Of a stretch of DNA of 64,000 nt, positions 36,341 to 47,480 are shown in pieces. The stretch comes from Methanothermobacter sp. K4 (GTDB lineage Archaea > Methanobacteriota > Methanobacteria > Methanobacteriales > Methanothermobacteraceae), in assembly GCF_022014235.1 (NCBI RefSeq), contig NZ_JAKLTD010000001.1, positions 475,402 through 539,401 on the forward strand, in the 5' to 3' direction. The notes under the pieces were generated by a model. The model did not search any database and was not told the DNA's origin. It was given only the letters and a program-made list of their open reading frames with translations. The position numbers and the translations under genes were made by a program. Position 1 is the first letter of the stretch. Each line of letters starts with the position of its first letter.

Positions 36341-37930
36341 TTATTCCAGGATCCTGGTAACCGAGCCGATACCCTTGCTTCGTCCCTCACGGAAGATTAT
36401 CTTCTGACCCTCCCTCACATGGTGGGGTCTGTACTTGAACCTCATCCTCACCCTGCCTCTGTCACCGGCTGACATGAACTCTGCATCAAGGGGTTCCAGT
36501 ATGGTGGTCTCTGCTATTGTTTCAATATGGGTTACGCTCTCATACCCGGCCTTTATGGTTGTGGGATGCACCAGTATGGCCACCTCGGCCTCAAACTCCC
36601 TGACGGCCTCAGGTTCATAGTCAGGATGGGCCAGTATCATACCCCTCTCTATTTCATCGGCGGATGCCCCTGAGATGGATATTCCAACTATATGCCCTGG
36701 CTCTGCACAGCCTATACGGTAGTGGTGCATCTCAATGGATTTAACGGTGACCTCACGGAATTTCCCGGTATTCATGGGGCCAAGAAGCAGTGTATCCCCT
36801 TTCCTGACAAGGCCCTGCTGGATGGTTCCACTGACAACGGTTCCAACGCCCCTGATGGTGTATATCTTGTCTATATACATTAGGAATGGCTTCTCATCCC
36901 CGTTGACGTCACGCTTAACATCCAGGTTGAGGAAGAGTTCATCCAGGACTTCGAGGCCCTCCCCTGTGACAGAGGATGTCTCTATTATGGGTACTATGTG
37001 CTGGTTCATCTTGCCTGCTATCTCACGTGCAGATTCCCTTCCGCTCACATGGAAGGGTATCCTACCAACCAGTTTAAGTAGTTCAGATATCTTCTCCCGC
37101 ACGGCCCTCCTCTGGGGGGGTGTGGCCATATCGGTTTTTGTGAGCACAACGATCACGGGGAGTTCCATTGCAATCATTATACCCAGGTGCTCCCTTGTTA
37201 TGTGTGTTGGACCCTCATCCGAGGCAACGGTGAGGAGGCCATAGTCCAGGTTCTGCCCCACGATTCCCCTTATGGTTGTCCTGAGCCATGGCTCATGTCC
37301 GACGGTATCAACGAAGGATATTACCCTGTCGGCCTCATCCATGAGCCCTGATTTCTCCCTCCTGTCAAGGGGATTCTTGAGTCTTATGACCCTTCCATTC
37401 CTGAAGCCATATATGGCGAAGGATAGATCCGCTGATAGGCCCCTTTCTATCTCGTGTTTCTGGACGTCAAGGAATATCCTTGTCTTACCGCTTCCATCAT
37501 CTGGTGTTCCTGTTGTGAGCGTACCGAGGAGTGTGCTCTTTCCATGGTCAACGTGGCCGGCGACACCTATGAGGAGGTGTTCCCTTCCTGTTTTCTGTTT
37601 CCTTGAGATTATCACCTCGGCGACCCTGCCGTGGGTTCCCTCATGGAGGTTAACCTCCTCCACAATGGCATCTATCTCCTGACTCAGTTTTCTGAGGACC
37701 TCAACTGACTCCCTGAGTTCCTCATCGGGGAGCCCAACAGGTTCCCCGCTGTCCTCCACACCAAGGAGGTATACGGCCCTTCCATCACCTCTCTCCATAC
37801 GGTACTTCATCTGGGAGATCAGGCTCTTCTTCCGGTCCATCTTCAGATGATACCCTGGTGAGAGTGCCTTCTTGAATTCTATGTTCCTCCTCTCACCGGG
37901 TAATGTGAATGATCGGATATCTTCTATCAT
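36341..37930 (-). CDS. EF-Tu-like translational GTPase, GTPBP1-type
   Basis: 529 residues. An N-terminal extension of about 115 residues is followed by a GTPase domain with HVDHGKST (about 127-134), a DTVGHE G3 motif (in place of DTPGH) and a TKTD G4 motif (in place of NKxD). Two beta-barrel domains of EF-Tu type follow (SGTIQQG, and the [12 protein letters not shown] end). The family (archaeal GTPBP1/2-like) is implicated in translation or mRNA surveillance in eukaryotes; the archaeal role is not established. Its stop faces the convergent thiolase gene. Confidence 0.88.
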   Translation of the reverse strand: MIEDIRSFTLPGERRNIEFKKALSPGYHLKMDRKKSLISQMKYRMERGDGRAVYLLGVEDSGEPVGLPDEELRESVEVLRKLSQEIDAIVEEVNLHEGTHGRVAEVIISRKQKTGREHLLIGVAGHVDHGKSTLLGTLTTGTPDDGSGKTRIFLDVQKHEIERGLSADLSFAIYGFRNGRVIRLKNPLDRREKSGLMDEADRVISFVDTVGHEPWLRTTIRGIVGQNLDYGLLTVASDEGPTHITREHLGIMIAMELPVIVVLTKTDMATPPQRRAVREKISELLKLVGRIPFHVSGRESAREIAGKMNQHIVPIIETSSVTGEGLEVLDELFLNLDVKRDVNGDEKPFLMYIDKIYTIRGVGTVVSGTIQQGLVRKGDTLLLGPMNTGKFREVTVKSIEMHHYRIGCAEPGHIVGISISGASADEIERGMILAHPDYEPEAVREFEAEVAILVHPTTIKAGYESVTHIETIAETTILEPLDAEFMSAGDRGRVRMRFKYRPHHVREGQKIIFREGRSKGIGSVTRILE

Positions 37931-37938
37931 ATCTCGTT

Positions 37939-38154
37939 CTATTCCCTTTTAACTGGATTTGTGAAATGGCAGGCGCCATACCTTTCTTCCTGGAGTTTTC
38001 TCACGATTTCCGCAGCTTCCTCGAAGCTACCGGCCTTTCCAAATATGCGCCTTGTTTTAATCTTCAGAGTTCTTCCACAGACGCATTTCCTGGTATCTGC
38101 ACCCTTCTTTGAGTAGAGGGCCCTTCCACAGTCACATCTGAATATGACGTACAT
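37939..38154 (-). CDS. Small zinc-ribbon protein, DUF1922
   Basis: 71 residues with [14 protein letters not shown] and KCVCGRTLK (Cys pairs at about 7/9 and 24/26), forming a zinc ribbon, then a helix. It matches the length and pattern of the M. thermautotrophicus protein MTH1184, for which an NMR structure exists; its function is unknown. It precedes the GTPase gene by eight bases on the same strand, so the two are probably expressed together. Confidence 0.88.
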   Translation of the reverse strand: MYVIFRCDCGRALYSKKGADTRKCVCGRTLKIKTRRIFGKAGSFEEAAEIVRKLQEERYGACHFTNPVKRE

Positions 38155-38313
38155 TGCATATCACACTGCTCTTTCCACAGTAAATATTTATTGGACCGGT
38201 ATTTAATGAATATTTTTCCCCTATCATGCCATTACTCTGAATGATGTCTTGTAATATTGTTGGGAGCTTGTGGGGGTGGCCGGGACGTTACCCTGAATGA
38301 TATCATCGGATAT

Positions 38314-39012
38314 TCAAATGAGTTCTTCAAGTGGTGGAAGTTCATGCGGGTTCCTGAGGTAGTGCTCTATCCCCCTCCTGTGACCTGCGCCCACAACGGC
38401 AACAACGCGGTCCTCCTCAATGGATAGGAGCCTGTGGGCCATGAATGCATCCCTCTCCTCAACAAGCACACGGTATGCTGAGGGAGAGATTCCCTGAAAT
38501 TCCCCCATAACCTCCATAAGGGTGTCGTCACTTTTGAGGCTCTCAATATCCCTCGCATCCTCCCCCCCAATTAAGGATCTCATGATTGCAAGGAAGAACC
38601 TCAGCTTTTCCCGCCGGTTCATGGAACTGATCGCCCGCTGCATTGTCACACCTATGTCACGGTCAATGAGGGCCACCCCCGCACCAACCTCATGGGCGGC
38701 ATCTATCGCTGCAAGCATTTCACTGCCTGGCTTAACACCTATATCCTCACCGATCTTCCTCTGGAAATAGGTTAAGAACCAGCCTGCAAGGATGACACCA
38801 ATGTTTCCACTTCGGAGGGCATCCATAAGGGAGGGTTCATCCCTTTTGATCCCCATTTTTTCATCCATGAGCCTCCTGTACCTCCCCGGGTCCAGTTCCA
38901 CTGCAACAACGTCCGGTTTCATCTCAAGTATGGTTCTTCTCACCTCGTCAACACTTTCTCCAGATACATGTGCGGTACCTATTATCTTCAGCTCCTCCAG
39001 ATTCATGTCCAC
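38314..39012 (-). CDS. TraB/PrgY family protein
   Basis: 232 residues of the TraB/TIKI fold. The IIGTAHVS motif (about 10-17) with its catalytic-type His, VAVELDPGRYRRLM (about 35-48), and the C-terminal VVGAGHRRGI (about 206-215) are conserved. Related proteins are metalloproteases or pheromone-shutdown proteins, but archaeal members have no proven role. The GTG start at 39012 is used because GGAGG precedes it at five bases; an ATG two codons later is equally in frame. It starts 11 bases after comB ends. Confidence 0.85.
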   Translation of the reverse strand: MDMNLEELKIIGTAHVSGESVDEVRRTILEMKPDVVAVELDPGRYRRLMDEKMGIKRDEPSLMDALRSGNIGVILAGWFLTYFQRKIGEDIGVKPGSEMLAAIDAAHEVGAGVALIDRDIGVTMQRAISSMNRREKLRFFLAIMRSLIGGEDARDIESLKSDDTLMEVMGEFQGISPSAYRVLVEERDAFMAHRLLSIEEDRVVAVVGAGHRRGIEHYLRNPHELPPLEELI

Positions 39013-39023
39013 TGCAGCCTCCC

Positions 39024-39677
39024 TTAGATCAGCGATATCCTGCCATCCATGTATACAGGTACATTTCCTGTTATATTCCTTCTGAGGCAGTATTCAATAT
39101 CACCGGCAAAACCAAGTTCCCTAAGCCTCCTGGCTGACCGGGATTTTCTTATGGCATCATCAACCATGCACCTGTCCTGGACTGCAAGTACTGAGGCCTC
39201 AGCGTACTCTTCAAGTTCACCACCAATGGCACGTATTATTTCACCGGCGCAGAGGAAATCCTCTATTGCAAAGCGGCCATTAACACCGGCCATGACCACC
39301 TCAACATCATCCGAAAGCTTCCTTGCAGTTGAAGCGACTGCGTCGAGGTTGTTGAGGCATCCCACAAGGGCCTGTGATTCAACTGACTCAAGGATCCTTG
39401 TACCGTTACTTGTGGTTAGCACAAGGACATCACCTGAATGTTTCTGCACCTCTATTGGGGAGTTGGCCAGGAATCCTGGCAGAGTCTCACCCCCACGCTC
39501 CCCTGCCACCACATAACCCATCCGTGAGTATTCCATTGCCTCCTCAACATCCCCAACAGGGATAACCTCTGTGAAACTGTCCATGGCAGCGGTTATTGTT
39601 GCACTTGCCCTCAGAAGGTCCACCATTATGCAGAGTCCACTGCCCTCCGGTTTTTCAAAGCTGAGATTTACCCTCAT
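39024..39677 (-). CDS. comB: 2-phosphosulfolactate phosphatase
   Basis: 217 residues from ATG 39677, which has AAGGTG five bases before it; a GTG two codons upstream lies within that site. Family motifs include VDLLRASATITAAM (about 18-31, the metal-binding acidic strand), GERGGETLPGF (about 56) and TTSNGTRIL (about 90). It removes phosphate from 2-phosphosulfolactate, the second step of coenzyme M synthesis before ComC and ComDE. It is divergent from the Mmp17-like gene, the two starts being 69 bases apart. Confidence 0.94.
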   Translation of the reverse strand: MRVNLSFEKPEGSGLCIMVDLLRASATITAAMDSFTEVIPVGDVEEAMEYSRMGYVVAGERGGETLPGFLANSPIEVQKHSGDVLVLTTSNGTRILESVESQALVGCLNNLDAVASTARKLSDDVEVVMAGVNGRFAIEDFLCAGEIIRAIGGELEEYAEASVLAVQDRCMVDDAIRKSRSARRLRELGFAGDIEYCLRRNITGNVPVYMDGRISLI

Positions 39678-39746
39678 CAGCACACCTTATAAATGATTAT
39701 AGAGAGATTTATTCATGAGGTATTTATAGACTTCACCGGTGACTCA

Positions 39747-40277
39747 ATGAGGATTCTTACAACACCAATGTGTGAGGGCATACTAAGGATTGCAGGTGTC
39801 AGGGGGTACGATGTGACCCGTAAACCTGGGGATGAGGATGCGGATCTTTTGTTTGTGCTATCTGAGACACCAGTTAGTGGGGCGGTTAAACTTAAACTGA
39901 ACACATTCCCCCAGATAAGGGATGCTATAGGAACTGTTTTCATGACTGTTCAGGATATGGACCCTGGAAGCCTCAGGTACTCATCGGTTGATGGGATAGA
40001 CTTTGATGTCTGCTCACCATGGTGGCATGACCCTCAGTGGTTACGGGAGATGAACAGCAAAATAAAAGTAAGGGTTTATTCAGATTTCTTAAGGGAGATC
40101 GTGGAGGACATGGGATTCACAATTGTTGAGGGAGGTGAGGATTTCACGGTATGCCCTGATTACATGGAACTTGACTGCATCAGGGTCCCCTCACACAGGA
40201 ACCTCCCAGTGGACCCTGTTAAGAGGGCTTTATTCAGGTACACGTATCTGGAGAGGAAATTATGTACGAAACTTTAA
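39747..40277 (+). CDS. Probable methanogenesis marker protein 17 (MCR activation complex)
   Basis: 176 residues from ATG 39747, preceded by GGTGA at four bases. A TATA box at 39684-39691 suits a start here and rules out the in-frame ATG at 39693, which overlaps it. Soluble alpha/beta protein with [12 protein letters not shown] near 110 and two Cys in its C-terminal third (about 135 and 145). The identification rests mainly on its overlap with the mmp7 gene (16 bases): in methanogens Mmp17 and Mmp7 are neighbours and both are part of the ATP-driven complex (with McrC, Mmp3 and A2) that activates methyl-coenzyme M reductase. I do not recognise a unique Mmp17 motif, so the name is tentative. Confidence 0.65.
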   Translation: MRILTTPMCEGILRIAGVRGYDVTRKPGDEDADLLFVLSETPVSGAVKLKLNTFPQIRDAIGTVFMTVQDMDPGSLRYSSVDGIDFDVCSPWWHDPQWLREMNSKIKVRVYSDFLREIVEDMGFTIVEGGEDFTVCPDYMELDCIRVPSHRNLPVDPVKRALFRYTYLERKLCTKL

Positions 40278-41176
40278 CCTATCAGGGCGGTGTGCACCGC
40301 CATGAGGAGATGAAGGAACTGATTGAGGACCTCGGCGGTTTTGTGCTCCAGGAGAACATGCTTCAGATGGACCTGATACTCACACTGGCCGTCCCGATTG
40401 AGGACGTGGATAAGGTGAGGGAGAAGGCCAGGGAGCTCCTGGGGAAGGTTAAGGTTGCCCCCATGGCGGGTACCGAGATAGCTATTGTATCTCCCACCCT
40501 GGCAAGGCATCATCTCCCCCATTCTGCCTGTGATATATCAGAGTACCTGAGGAGGTACGGTGCCAAGGATAACATGATAGGCCTTGCCCGCGGGGCAGGT
40601 AAGGGGATATCCAGGATATCAGAGGATGAAAAGAGGCTCATAGAGGAACATGACCTTGCAGTTTTTGCCCTTGGAAGCTTTGAGCAGTGCATAAAGGATA
40701 AGGCCCACCTTTTCAGCGACATAAATATCCCGGTGGTCGTTACAGGGTCCCCTGAGAAGATTGACATCAGGGAACTTCCAGGTGCTGACGCCTATGTCGG
40801 GGGCCTTGGGAGGATACCCCGGAGGCTGAAGAGGGGTGAGGATATAAGGGCCCTCAGGAAACTTGTTGAGGTGGTCGAGGATATACTCGACAGGAGGAGG
40901 CGTGAAATGGCGGCAGATCCACCTCTGGTTCCCTCAATACTTGTTAAGACCGAGATTGAGAACCAGGTGCCTGCCGTTAAGGAGGTCTATTCTCCGACAC
41001 CTGTAACCAGCCAGCTTGATGGGGTCCGCGTGAAGCTCAACTATGACCGCCATCATGACGAGGTAGCAGATGTGAGGGTTTCTGATTACCGGCTGGGCGA
41101 CATATCTGAGATCAGGAAGTCAATGATGTACGACTACATCCTCGTGAAGCTCCTTCCTGAAAGTTCCATACTGTGA
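40262..41176 (+). CDS. Methanogenesis marker protein 7 (MCR activation complex)
   Basis: 304 residues. Conserved [19 protein letters not shown] (about 81-99), [11 protein letters not shown] (about 104), FEQCIKDK near 140 and [15 protein letters not shown] near 174 fit the Mmp7 family. Cys in SACD and EQCIK are candidate iron-sulfur ligands. Mmp7 has been found in the A3a/MCR activation complex that reduces the Ni centre of F430; the complex also contains McrC, encoded at 47919-48515. The ATG overlaps the preceding gene by 16 bases, indicating a coupled pair. It is followed by a phosphoesterase gene four bases on. Confidence 0.8.
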   Translation: MYETLTYQGGVHRHEEMKELIEDLGGFVLQENMLQMDLILTLAVPIEDVDKVREKARELLGKVKVAPMAGTEIAIVSPTLARHHLPHSACDISEYLRRYGAKDNMIGLARGAGKGISRISEDEKRLIEEHDLAVFALGSFEQCIKDKAHLFSDINIPVVVTGSPEKIDIRELPGADAYVGGLGRIPRRLKRGEDIRALRKLVEVVEDILDRRRREMAADPPLVPSILVKTEIENQVPAVKEVYSPTPVTSQLDGVRVKLNYDRHHDEVADVRVSDYRLGDISEIRKSMMYDYILVKLLPESSIL

Positions 41177-41180
41177 TTTT

Positions 41181-42227
41181 ATGAGGAGGGAGTTCCAGGT
41201 TCTGATATTTATCCTGATCTTCTCCTCAGGATACTATCTTCTTAATTTTACTGTCTTGGAACTTCTTGGTATGGGGATTCTGAGCCTCCCGCTGACACTT
41301 CTTCTACCAGTGGCCATAATCTCTGAAAGGGTATACCCATCCTTTATCTCAAGGGCGGCCTATGTGGTCTCAATGGTATGGGTGGGAATGGCTGTTTACA
41401 TCCTCATTGGCCTCGGGGTAACCTTTGCAGCATCACTGCTTCCGGGTATACCGTTTTCACCCATTCCTGCAGCTGCCTTCTCTATCATAATGGTTTCCTA
41501 TGGGTTGGTGAGGGCCCTTGATATTGAGGTCAGGACGGTTAGGATCCCCTTTCCATGCAGTGATAACCTGAGGTTTGTGCAGCTTTCGGATCTTCATGTT
41601 GGGACTGTTAGGTCCAGGGGGTTCCTCAGGAGGGTTTCCTCTCTTATTTCTGAAATTGAACCTGATGCCGTTCTCATAACAGGTGACCTCCTGGATGGTT
41701 CAAGGCCCGTTGGAGCTTCAACACTCTCCGAGCTTAAGGTGGAGGTTCCCATATTTTTTGTTTCTGGTAACCATGACACATATTCAGGGGACTTCAGGTC
41801 TGCAGTGGAGGGGGCGGGTATCCTGTGTATTGATCAGCGTGTCGTTGATTTCAGGGGTGTGCAGATTGCAGGTGCGGGTTACTCAATGAGAAGGCATTCG
41901 CTTTCCGCGATCCTTGATATAATGGAATTTGACCCTGAGAGGCCCCTGGTACTTCTTCACCACCTTCCTGTTGACTGGAATGACGCCAGGGAAAGGGGTG
42001 TTGACCTCCAGCTATCTGGCCATACACATGGGGGACAGTTCTATCCCTTCAACCTTCTTGTTGGTATGATGTTCCCCTTTATCAGGGGACTTTATGAGGA
42101 TTCAGGACATTTTCTATATGTTTCACAGGGTACAGGCACATGGGGTCCACCTCTCCGTATAGGATCCTCATCTGAGGTCACGGTTATTGAGCTTATCCCA
42201 TCTAGTTTGGGATTTAATGGTGATTAG
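41181..42227 (+). CDS. Membrane-anchored metallophosphoesterase
   Basis: 348 residues. Four hydrophobic segments span about 1-115, followed by a calcineurin-type phosphoesterase domain with all metal motifs: SDLHVG (about 137), GDLLDG (about 169), GNHDTY (about 197), LLHHLPVDW (about 255) and GHTHGGQFYP (about 277). Members of this YkuE-like group hydrolyse lipid-linked phosphates such as UDP-diacylglucosamine; the archaeal substrate is unknown. It is four bases after mmp7 and so shares its transcript, which ends at a hairpin downstream. Confidence 0.87.
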   Translation: MRREFQVLIFILIFSSGYYLLNFTVLELLGMGILSLPLTLLLPVAIISERVYPSFISRAAYVVSMVWVGMAVYILIGLGVTFAASLLPGIPFSPIPAAAFSIIMVSYGLVRALDIEVRTVRIPFPCSDNLRFVQLSDLHVGTVRSRGFLRRVSSLISEIEPDAVLITGDLLDGSRPVGASTLSELKVEVPIFFVSGNHDTYSGDFRSAVEGAGILCIDQRVVDFRGVQIAGAGYSMRRHSLSAILDIMEFDPERPLVLLHHLPVDWNDARERGVDLQLSGHTHGGQFYPFNLLVGMMFPFIRGLYEDSGHFLYVSQGTGTWGPPLRIGSSSEVTVIELIPSSLGFNGD

Positions 42228-42246
42228 GGTGTGTCAGCAAGGTATT

Positions 42247-42268
42247 ACCATCATCTTATTATGATGGT
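42247..42268 (+). terminator. 8-bp perfect hairpin after the phosphoesterase
   Basis: ACCATCAT-(6)-ATGATGGT begins 19 bases after the stop codon. Flanking AGCA and TGCT could extend it across a small internal loop. No long T-run follows. Confidence 0.4.
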
Positions 42269-42343
42269 GGCTGCTCGGCTCTGGATTATTAGGAGTGGCT
42301 TTCCAGGGTTTCTGATCACATTATGAGAACCTTTAAATACAAT

Positions 42344-42363
42344 TTTTGAATATATATTCAAAA
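42344..42363. promoter_or_regulatory. 20-bp perfect palindrome at the DUF134 gene start
   Basis: TTTTGAATATATATTCAAAA, perfectly symmetric, ends one base before the ATG. A TTTAAATAC TATA box at about 42331-42340 places the transcription start inside or at the end of the palindrome. This is the classic position of an autoregulatory operator for a helix-turn-helix protein such as the one encoded directly downstream. Confidence 0.65.
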
Positions 42364-42364
42364 C

Positions 42365-42934
42365 ATGGCTAGGCCGAGAAGATACAGAAGAATTCTGGGA
42401 GAACCCCTTGTGGCTGCATTTTCCCCGGAAGACAGTGAAAAAGAAAATGAGGTTGAGATAACCCTCGATGAATTCGAGGCTGTCAGGTTAAGGGACTACC
42501 ATGACATAAAACAGAAAAAGGCAGCTGAAATCATGGGCATATCACAGCCAACATTTCACAGGACACTGAAATCTGCACGGGCCAAGATAGCAGAGGCCCT
42601 GGTAGAGGGCAGACCAATAATACTGAAAGGGGGTGATTACATCACAGACAGGAGAAGATACAAGTGCATGGACTGCCAGTTTGAGTGGATTTCACCTGGG
42701 GGGAAATACAAGAAGTGTCCAGACTGTGATTCAGAAAACATAACACTGGTGTCAGCAGATACACTACCAGGGATGGGAAGGCGTGGCTCCGGAAGAGACC
42801 ATGGCTCTCAAATTGGAGCACAAGATGTCTGCAAATGCATTGAATGCGGATACGAGGCACCAAAAACACCGGACATTTCATGCAGAATGGAGAAATGTCC
42901 CGAGTGCAGAGCACCCATGTACGGGTCCCATTGA
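42365..42934 (+). CDS. DUF134 helix-turn-helix protein with C-terminal zinc ribbons
   Basis: 189 residues. An N-terminal DUF134 sigma-70-region-4-like HTH (MARPRRYRRI start, LDEFEAVRLRDY, AAEIMGISQPTFHRTL near 56-72) should bind DNA. The C-terminal half has two Cys4 clusters: YKCMDCQFEW...KCPDC near 100-122 and CKCIECGY...KCPEC near 155-182, the second rubredoxin-like, so it may be a redox- or metal-sensing regulator. The ATG lies directly after a perfect palindrome and has no ribosome-binding site, consistent with a leaderless, autoregulated mRNA. Target genes are unknown. Confidence 0.87.
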   Translation: MARPRRYRRILGEPLVAAFSPEDSEKENEVEITLDEFEAVRLRDYHDIKQKKAAEIMGISQPTFHRTLKSARAKIAEALVEGRPIILKGGDYITDRRRYKCMDCQFEWISPGGKYKKCPDCDSENITLVSADTLPGMGRRGSGRDHGSQIGAQDVCKCIECGYEAPKTPDISCRMEKCPECRAPMYGSH

Positions 42935-43275
42935 AAATTTTGATAATAGGAAAGGCATGGATTCAGCGATTTCTTTAACATTCCTCTGCAGACCAACATC
43001 TAGATCTTAAAGTGACAATCTCAATTGACCGAATTTAACCGGACACACTCTGGTTCAGGTATGACTCAATTTGCGGATCAGAGGGCCATATTAACGTGAT
43101 TCAACCGGACTTTGGCAGTTCTCAATTCTTATATGGATGAAAAGCAGGGCATTATTACAAAGAGGATTTGTCACACAATAAAACAAGATTTGATGCTGAT
43201 CTAGCCCCGTAGTCTCATGGCTATCATTCTGATACATGATTCTTTTCTCAAAAACCAAAACCTAAATGTGGTCAC
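42935..43275. other. 341-base gap between convergent genes, no gene seen
   Basis: The stretch between the DUF134 gene and the QCMT-like gene is AT-rich, with no frame, tRNA or strong hairpin that I can support. A short AACCGGAC string occurs twice (about 43037 and 43105), too little to call a repeat. Confidence 0.4.
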
Positions 43276-44568
43276 CTACAGTTTCTGCTTCAACATACGC
43301 GTAACAGTCTCTATATGTTCCTGCTGTTCACGGGACTCCTTCTGAAGTGACCTCAGGAGTTCATCGGTCACAGGGATGGGCACGCTCCTGAATACATATG
43401 AATCAAGCATGAAACTGAAGGCCCTCTCCTCAGCCAGACTCCTGAACTTCCTGTCGGATGGCTCCATGAATACAGGGTTATCTTCATCTTCAAGCTCCTT
43501 AACCTCATCACCAAGTTCCGTGCCGGGTATCGGTTCAGCGATGCTCACAAAGTAGTCATCAAGCATTAGTTCATCTGCAAGTTCCAGGGTCTCCTCATAG
43601 TCCCTTTCACCTTCACCGGGATACCCCACTATGAATGACCCTGCAACCTTCAGATTATGTTCCCGGGCAAGTTCAACAGCCTCAATAACATCCCCGGGTT
43701 TGATGCCCTTCTTCATCCTTTTAAGGATCCTCCTGCTCCCTGACTCTATACCATAGAACACCCATCCATTGGTGTATTCTGATATGGCATCAAGGATCTC
43801 AGGGGTCACCATATCCACCCTTATATCGGGCACTGTAAGATTCCGGGGCCCTGTGATTTCACTTATACCGCTGAGGAGCTCAGTGAATGCACCCTCATCA
43901 ACACCCCTGAATCTGGTGCTTCCATAGAGTGTTCCGGTTCCCCCGCTTATTGCAAACCTCCTGGCCCCGGATTTCTTTAGTTCCCTGACCTCCCTTATGA
44001 TGTCCTCTAGGGGTCTGCTGCGGACCTCACGGCCGAAGAATTCCGGGACCTGGCAGAATGTGCAGTTGCCGGGGCAGCCCCTGTGGGTTTCAATGTAGAC
44101 ACTGGCACCCCTTATGTTCTCCTGTGAGATATCTGCAGGCACAAGTGGGAGGGCCCTTTTCATGGAGCAGCGGGTTGGTTCATTGATCATAAACCCTTCA
44201 GGAGATTTAAATGCTGCTCCAGGCATTTCAGATGCATCCAAACTTCCAGCTGCAACCTCCATGGCCATGCCCACCTTATCCTCACCCTCGCCCTGGACTA
44301 CAAGGTCAACGTCGAGGTAGCGGAGCACAAGTTCAGGGGCCATGCTCACAGGACCCCCCACCACCCTGAAGCCCCCCATACTATTAATAATATCCCTGTA
44401 CCTCAGAAGGTGGATGGTTGACTGGAGGCTTATGAACACCACATCTGCGCCGGCACCATCAAGGCCCTTCCTGAGCTCAACGCTGTAGCCAAGGTCCCTC
44501 AAAACACCGGCAATCAGCATTGAACCGTAGGTATAGTGTTCGGGTGTTAAAACAACCACACGAGTCAT
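43276..44568 (-). CDS. B12-dependent radical-SAM methyltransferase, probable MCR glutamine C-methyltransferase
   Basis: 430 residues. An N-terminal cobalamin-binding Rossmann-like domain (about 1-140, VVQGEGED near 92) precedes a radical-SAM core with HRGCPGNCTFCQ (CxxxCxxC, about 161-172). GGTGTLYGSTRFRG, VFYGIESGSRRILKRM and VGYPGE follow. The combination and the place beside mmp10 and mcr match the QCMT/MgmA enzyme that methylates the active-site glutamine of McrA (Gln400, present in the mcrA here). The ATG overlaps the mmp10 stop by four bases. Other B12-radical-SAM enzymes look similar, so the substrate is an inference. Confidence 0.78.
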   Translation of the reverse strand: MTRVVVLTPEHYTYGSMLIAGVLRDLGYSVELRKGLDGAGADVVFISLQSTIHLLRYRDIINSMGGFRVVGGPVSMAPELVLRYLDVDLVVQGEGEDKVGMAMEVAAGSLDASEMPGAAFKSPEGFMINEPTRCSMKRALPLVPADISQENIRGASVYIETHRGCPGNCTFCQVPEFFGREVRSRPLEDIIREVRELKKSGARRFAISGGTGTLYGSTRFRGVDEGAFTELLSGISEITGPRNLTVPDIRVDMVTPEILDAISEYTNGWVFYGIESGSRRILKRMKKGIKPGDVIEAVELAREHNLKVAGSFIVGYPGEGERDYEETLELADELMLDDYFVSIAEPIPGTELGDEVKELEDEDNPVFMEPSDRKFRSLAEERAFSFMLDSYVFRSVPIPVTDELLRSLQKESREQQEHIETVTRMLKQKL

Positions 44569-45812
44569 TCAGAAGCACCGAAGAAATTTATGGCCTGTAT
44601 AAGTTCATAGAATGCTTCCATTTCCCTCTCTATAACATCATACTGGGACAGCGTACCGCTCATTTCACCATCGACGGTTAGTCTTTCAGGACCCCTTATG
44701 ACTATCCGGTCGGTACCATCGCGGCTCAGAATCTCCCTTGCCTGCATTTCATGGACAAATGCCCGGCCAGGGATTATCACTGTTTCCTTAAGTTCGCTGA
44801 GGTCCACCCCCTCAAGGTCCTTCCTGGTGATGAGGCATGCTATGTCCTTTTCAACACCAACAACGTTCACCATGTCATCTGCCCCAAGGTTTCTTATTAT
44901 CCTCCTTATGTAGGGGGCTGCAATGGATCCTGTGATTATGGTTGCCTCACCCCTGATTTCAGGGAGGATCTCAAGGTACTCCCTGCTTGAGTCATCTGCA
45001 AGGACAAATGGGGTCCCGTTCTCAGGGTCGCAGACAGGAGTCCCTGTAACCCTGATATTGAACTCCCGGTCAACCATCCTCACAAGGTCCTCAAATTCCT
45101 GGACCGTGTGCGGCTCTACACCCTCAATTATTGGCTCATTGCCGAGTATCAGCCCCTGGTGCTCATAGTTTGCGAACCGCATCATTATGAATCCGGTGGC
45201 CCCCCATTCCTCAAGTCTGGAGCAGGTTTCAAGGAGGTCATCCCCATCATTCACACCGGGTATGATCACTGCTGCAGCGTGAACCTCACAGGATTCACAG
45301 AATATCCTGAGGGCTTCAAGTGCATTTTCAGCGTTTCTATCACGCATCCACTCCCGCCTCAGGAGGGGGTCAGCTGAGAACACCGTGAAGGTTACCTCAT
45401 CCACACCATTCCCTATGAGCCTGGATGCCATTTCAGGGTCATCCATGCCCTTACCGCTCGTGTATCCAAGGTGTATCGGGATCCCAAATTCACTCAGCCC
45501 CGCTGTCAGCTCCTCAAGGTGGGGGTAGCAGCTCACATCACCCCCACCACTGATGTTTATCTTCAGGTCCTTATCCTGAATGTTCTGCATCATAAGTGTC
45601 GTCTGCACATTACCCATGACAAGGAATGGGGGTAAAAATTCCTTTCCCTTCTCTGCAACATCCATTCCACAGGTCTCACAGCCCACCCGCCCCGGGGAGC
45701 AGTTCCTGCAGCCGAAGGGTTCAAAGTCCCCAACTTTCCTGAAGTAACAGTATCTGCAGAATCCCCTGCAGTCCTTGCCGGGTATACCGCCCAAATCAGC
45801 TATTATCTGCAT
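44565..45812 (-). CDS. mmp10: Mmp10, radical-SAM arginine C-methyltransferase of McrA
   Basis: 415 residues. The radical-SAM cluster motif CRGFCRYCYFRK (about 16-27) is followed by a second Cys group (GCRNC...GCETC, about 34-48) that is probably a further metal site. INISGGGDVSCYPHL (about 84-98) and VIIPGVNDGDDL follow. Mmp10 uses cobalamin and SAM to methylate the active-site arginine of McrA (Arg271 of the mcrA here). It is divergent from mcrB, 305 bases away, with its own TATA box at about 45837-45850 and GAGGGAC before the ATG. It is coupled to the QCMT-like gene. Confidence 0.93.
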   Translation of the reverse strand: MQIIADLGGIPGKDCRGFCRYCYFRKVGDFEPFGCRNCSPGRVGCETCGMDVAEKGKEFLPPFLVMGNVQTTLMMQNIQDKDLKINISGGGDVSCYPHLEELTAGLSEFGIPIHLGYTSGKGMDDPEMASRLIGNGVDEVTFTVFSADPLLRREWMRDRNAENALEALRIFCESCEVHAAAVIIPGVNDGDDLLETCSRLEEWGATGFIMMRFANYEHQGLILGNEPIIEGVEPHTVQEFEDLVRMVDREFNIRVTGTPVCDPENGTPFVLADDSSREYLEILPEIRGEATIITGSIAAPYIRRIIRNLGADDMVNVVGVEKDIACLITRKDLEGVDLSELKETVIIPGRAFVHEMQAREILSRDGTDRIVIRGPERLTVDGEMSGTLSQYDVIEREMEAFYELIQAINFFGASE

Positions 45813-45942
45813 GTCCCTCTTTCTGTGTCCCGCCTTAAATATAATTTATTACCCTGCAGCCATCATACCGGTGGCGGGCATGATCATAAAAATCAACGCA
45901 GCCGTACAAAAAATCCATAAAACCCGAAGAAAACGTGTTGAT

Positions 45943-45953
45943 ACATATAAATC
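45943..45953 (+). promoter_or_regulatory. TATA box of the mcr operon
   Basis: ACATATAAATC on the plus strand, with an AT/purine-rich region before it. Transcription would be expected to begin near 45970-45977, giving a leader of about 140 bases before mcrB, which is long for an archaeon. Confidence 0.6.
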
Positions 45954-46008
45954 TTTCGACTTGATTCAGAAAGAAATCTTAATTAATTATGATCAAGTTA
46001 AATATGCA

Positions 46009-47449
<1,441 letters not shown>

Positions 47450-47480
47450 ATAATCTCTCAGAACTGGGGGCAAAAAACCA

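Noticed and set aside
38215..38310. C/D box small RNA (two CTGAATGAT strings)
   Set aside because: The boxes are not in the order and spacing of a C/D guide RNA; too weak to call.
42935..43275. Small genes in the gap between the DUF134 and QCMT-like genes
   Set aside because: Short frames exist on both strands but lack ribosome-binding sites and protein-like composition.
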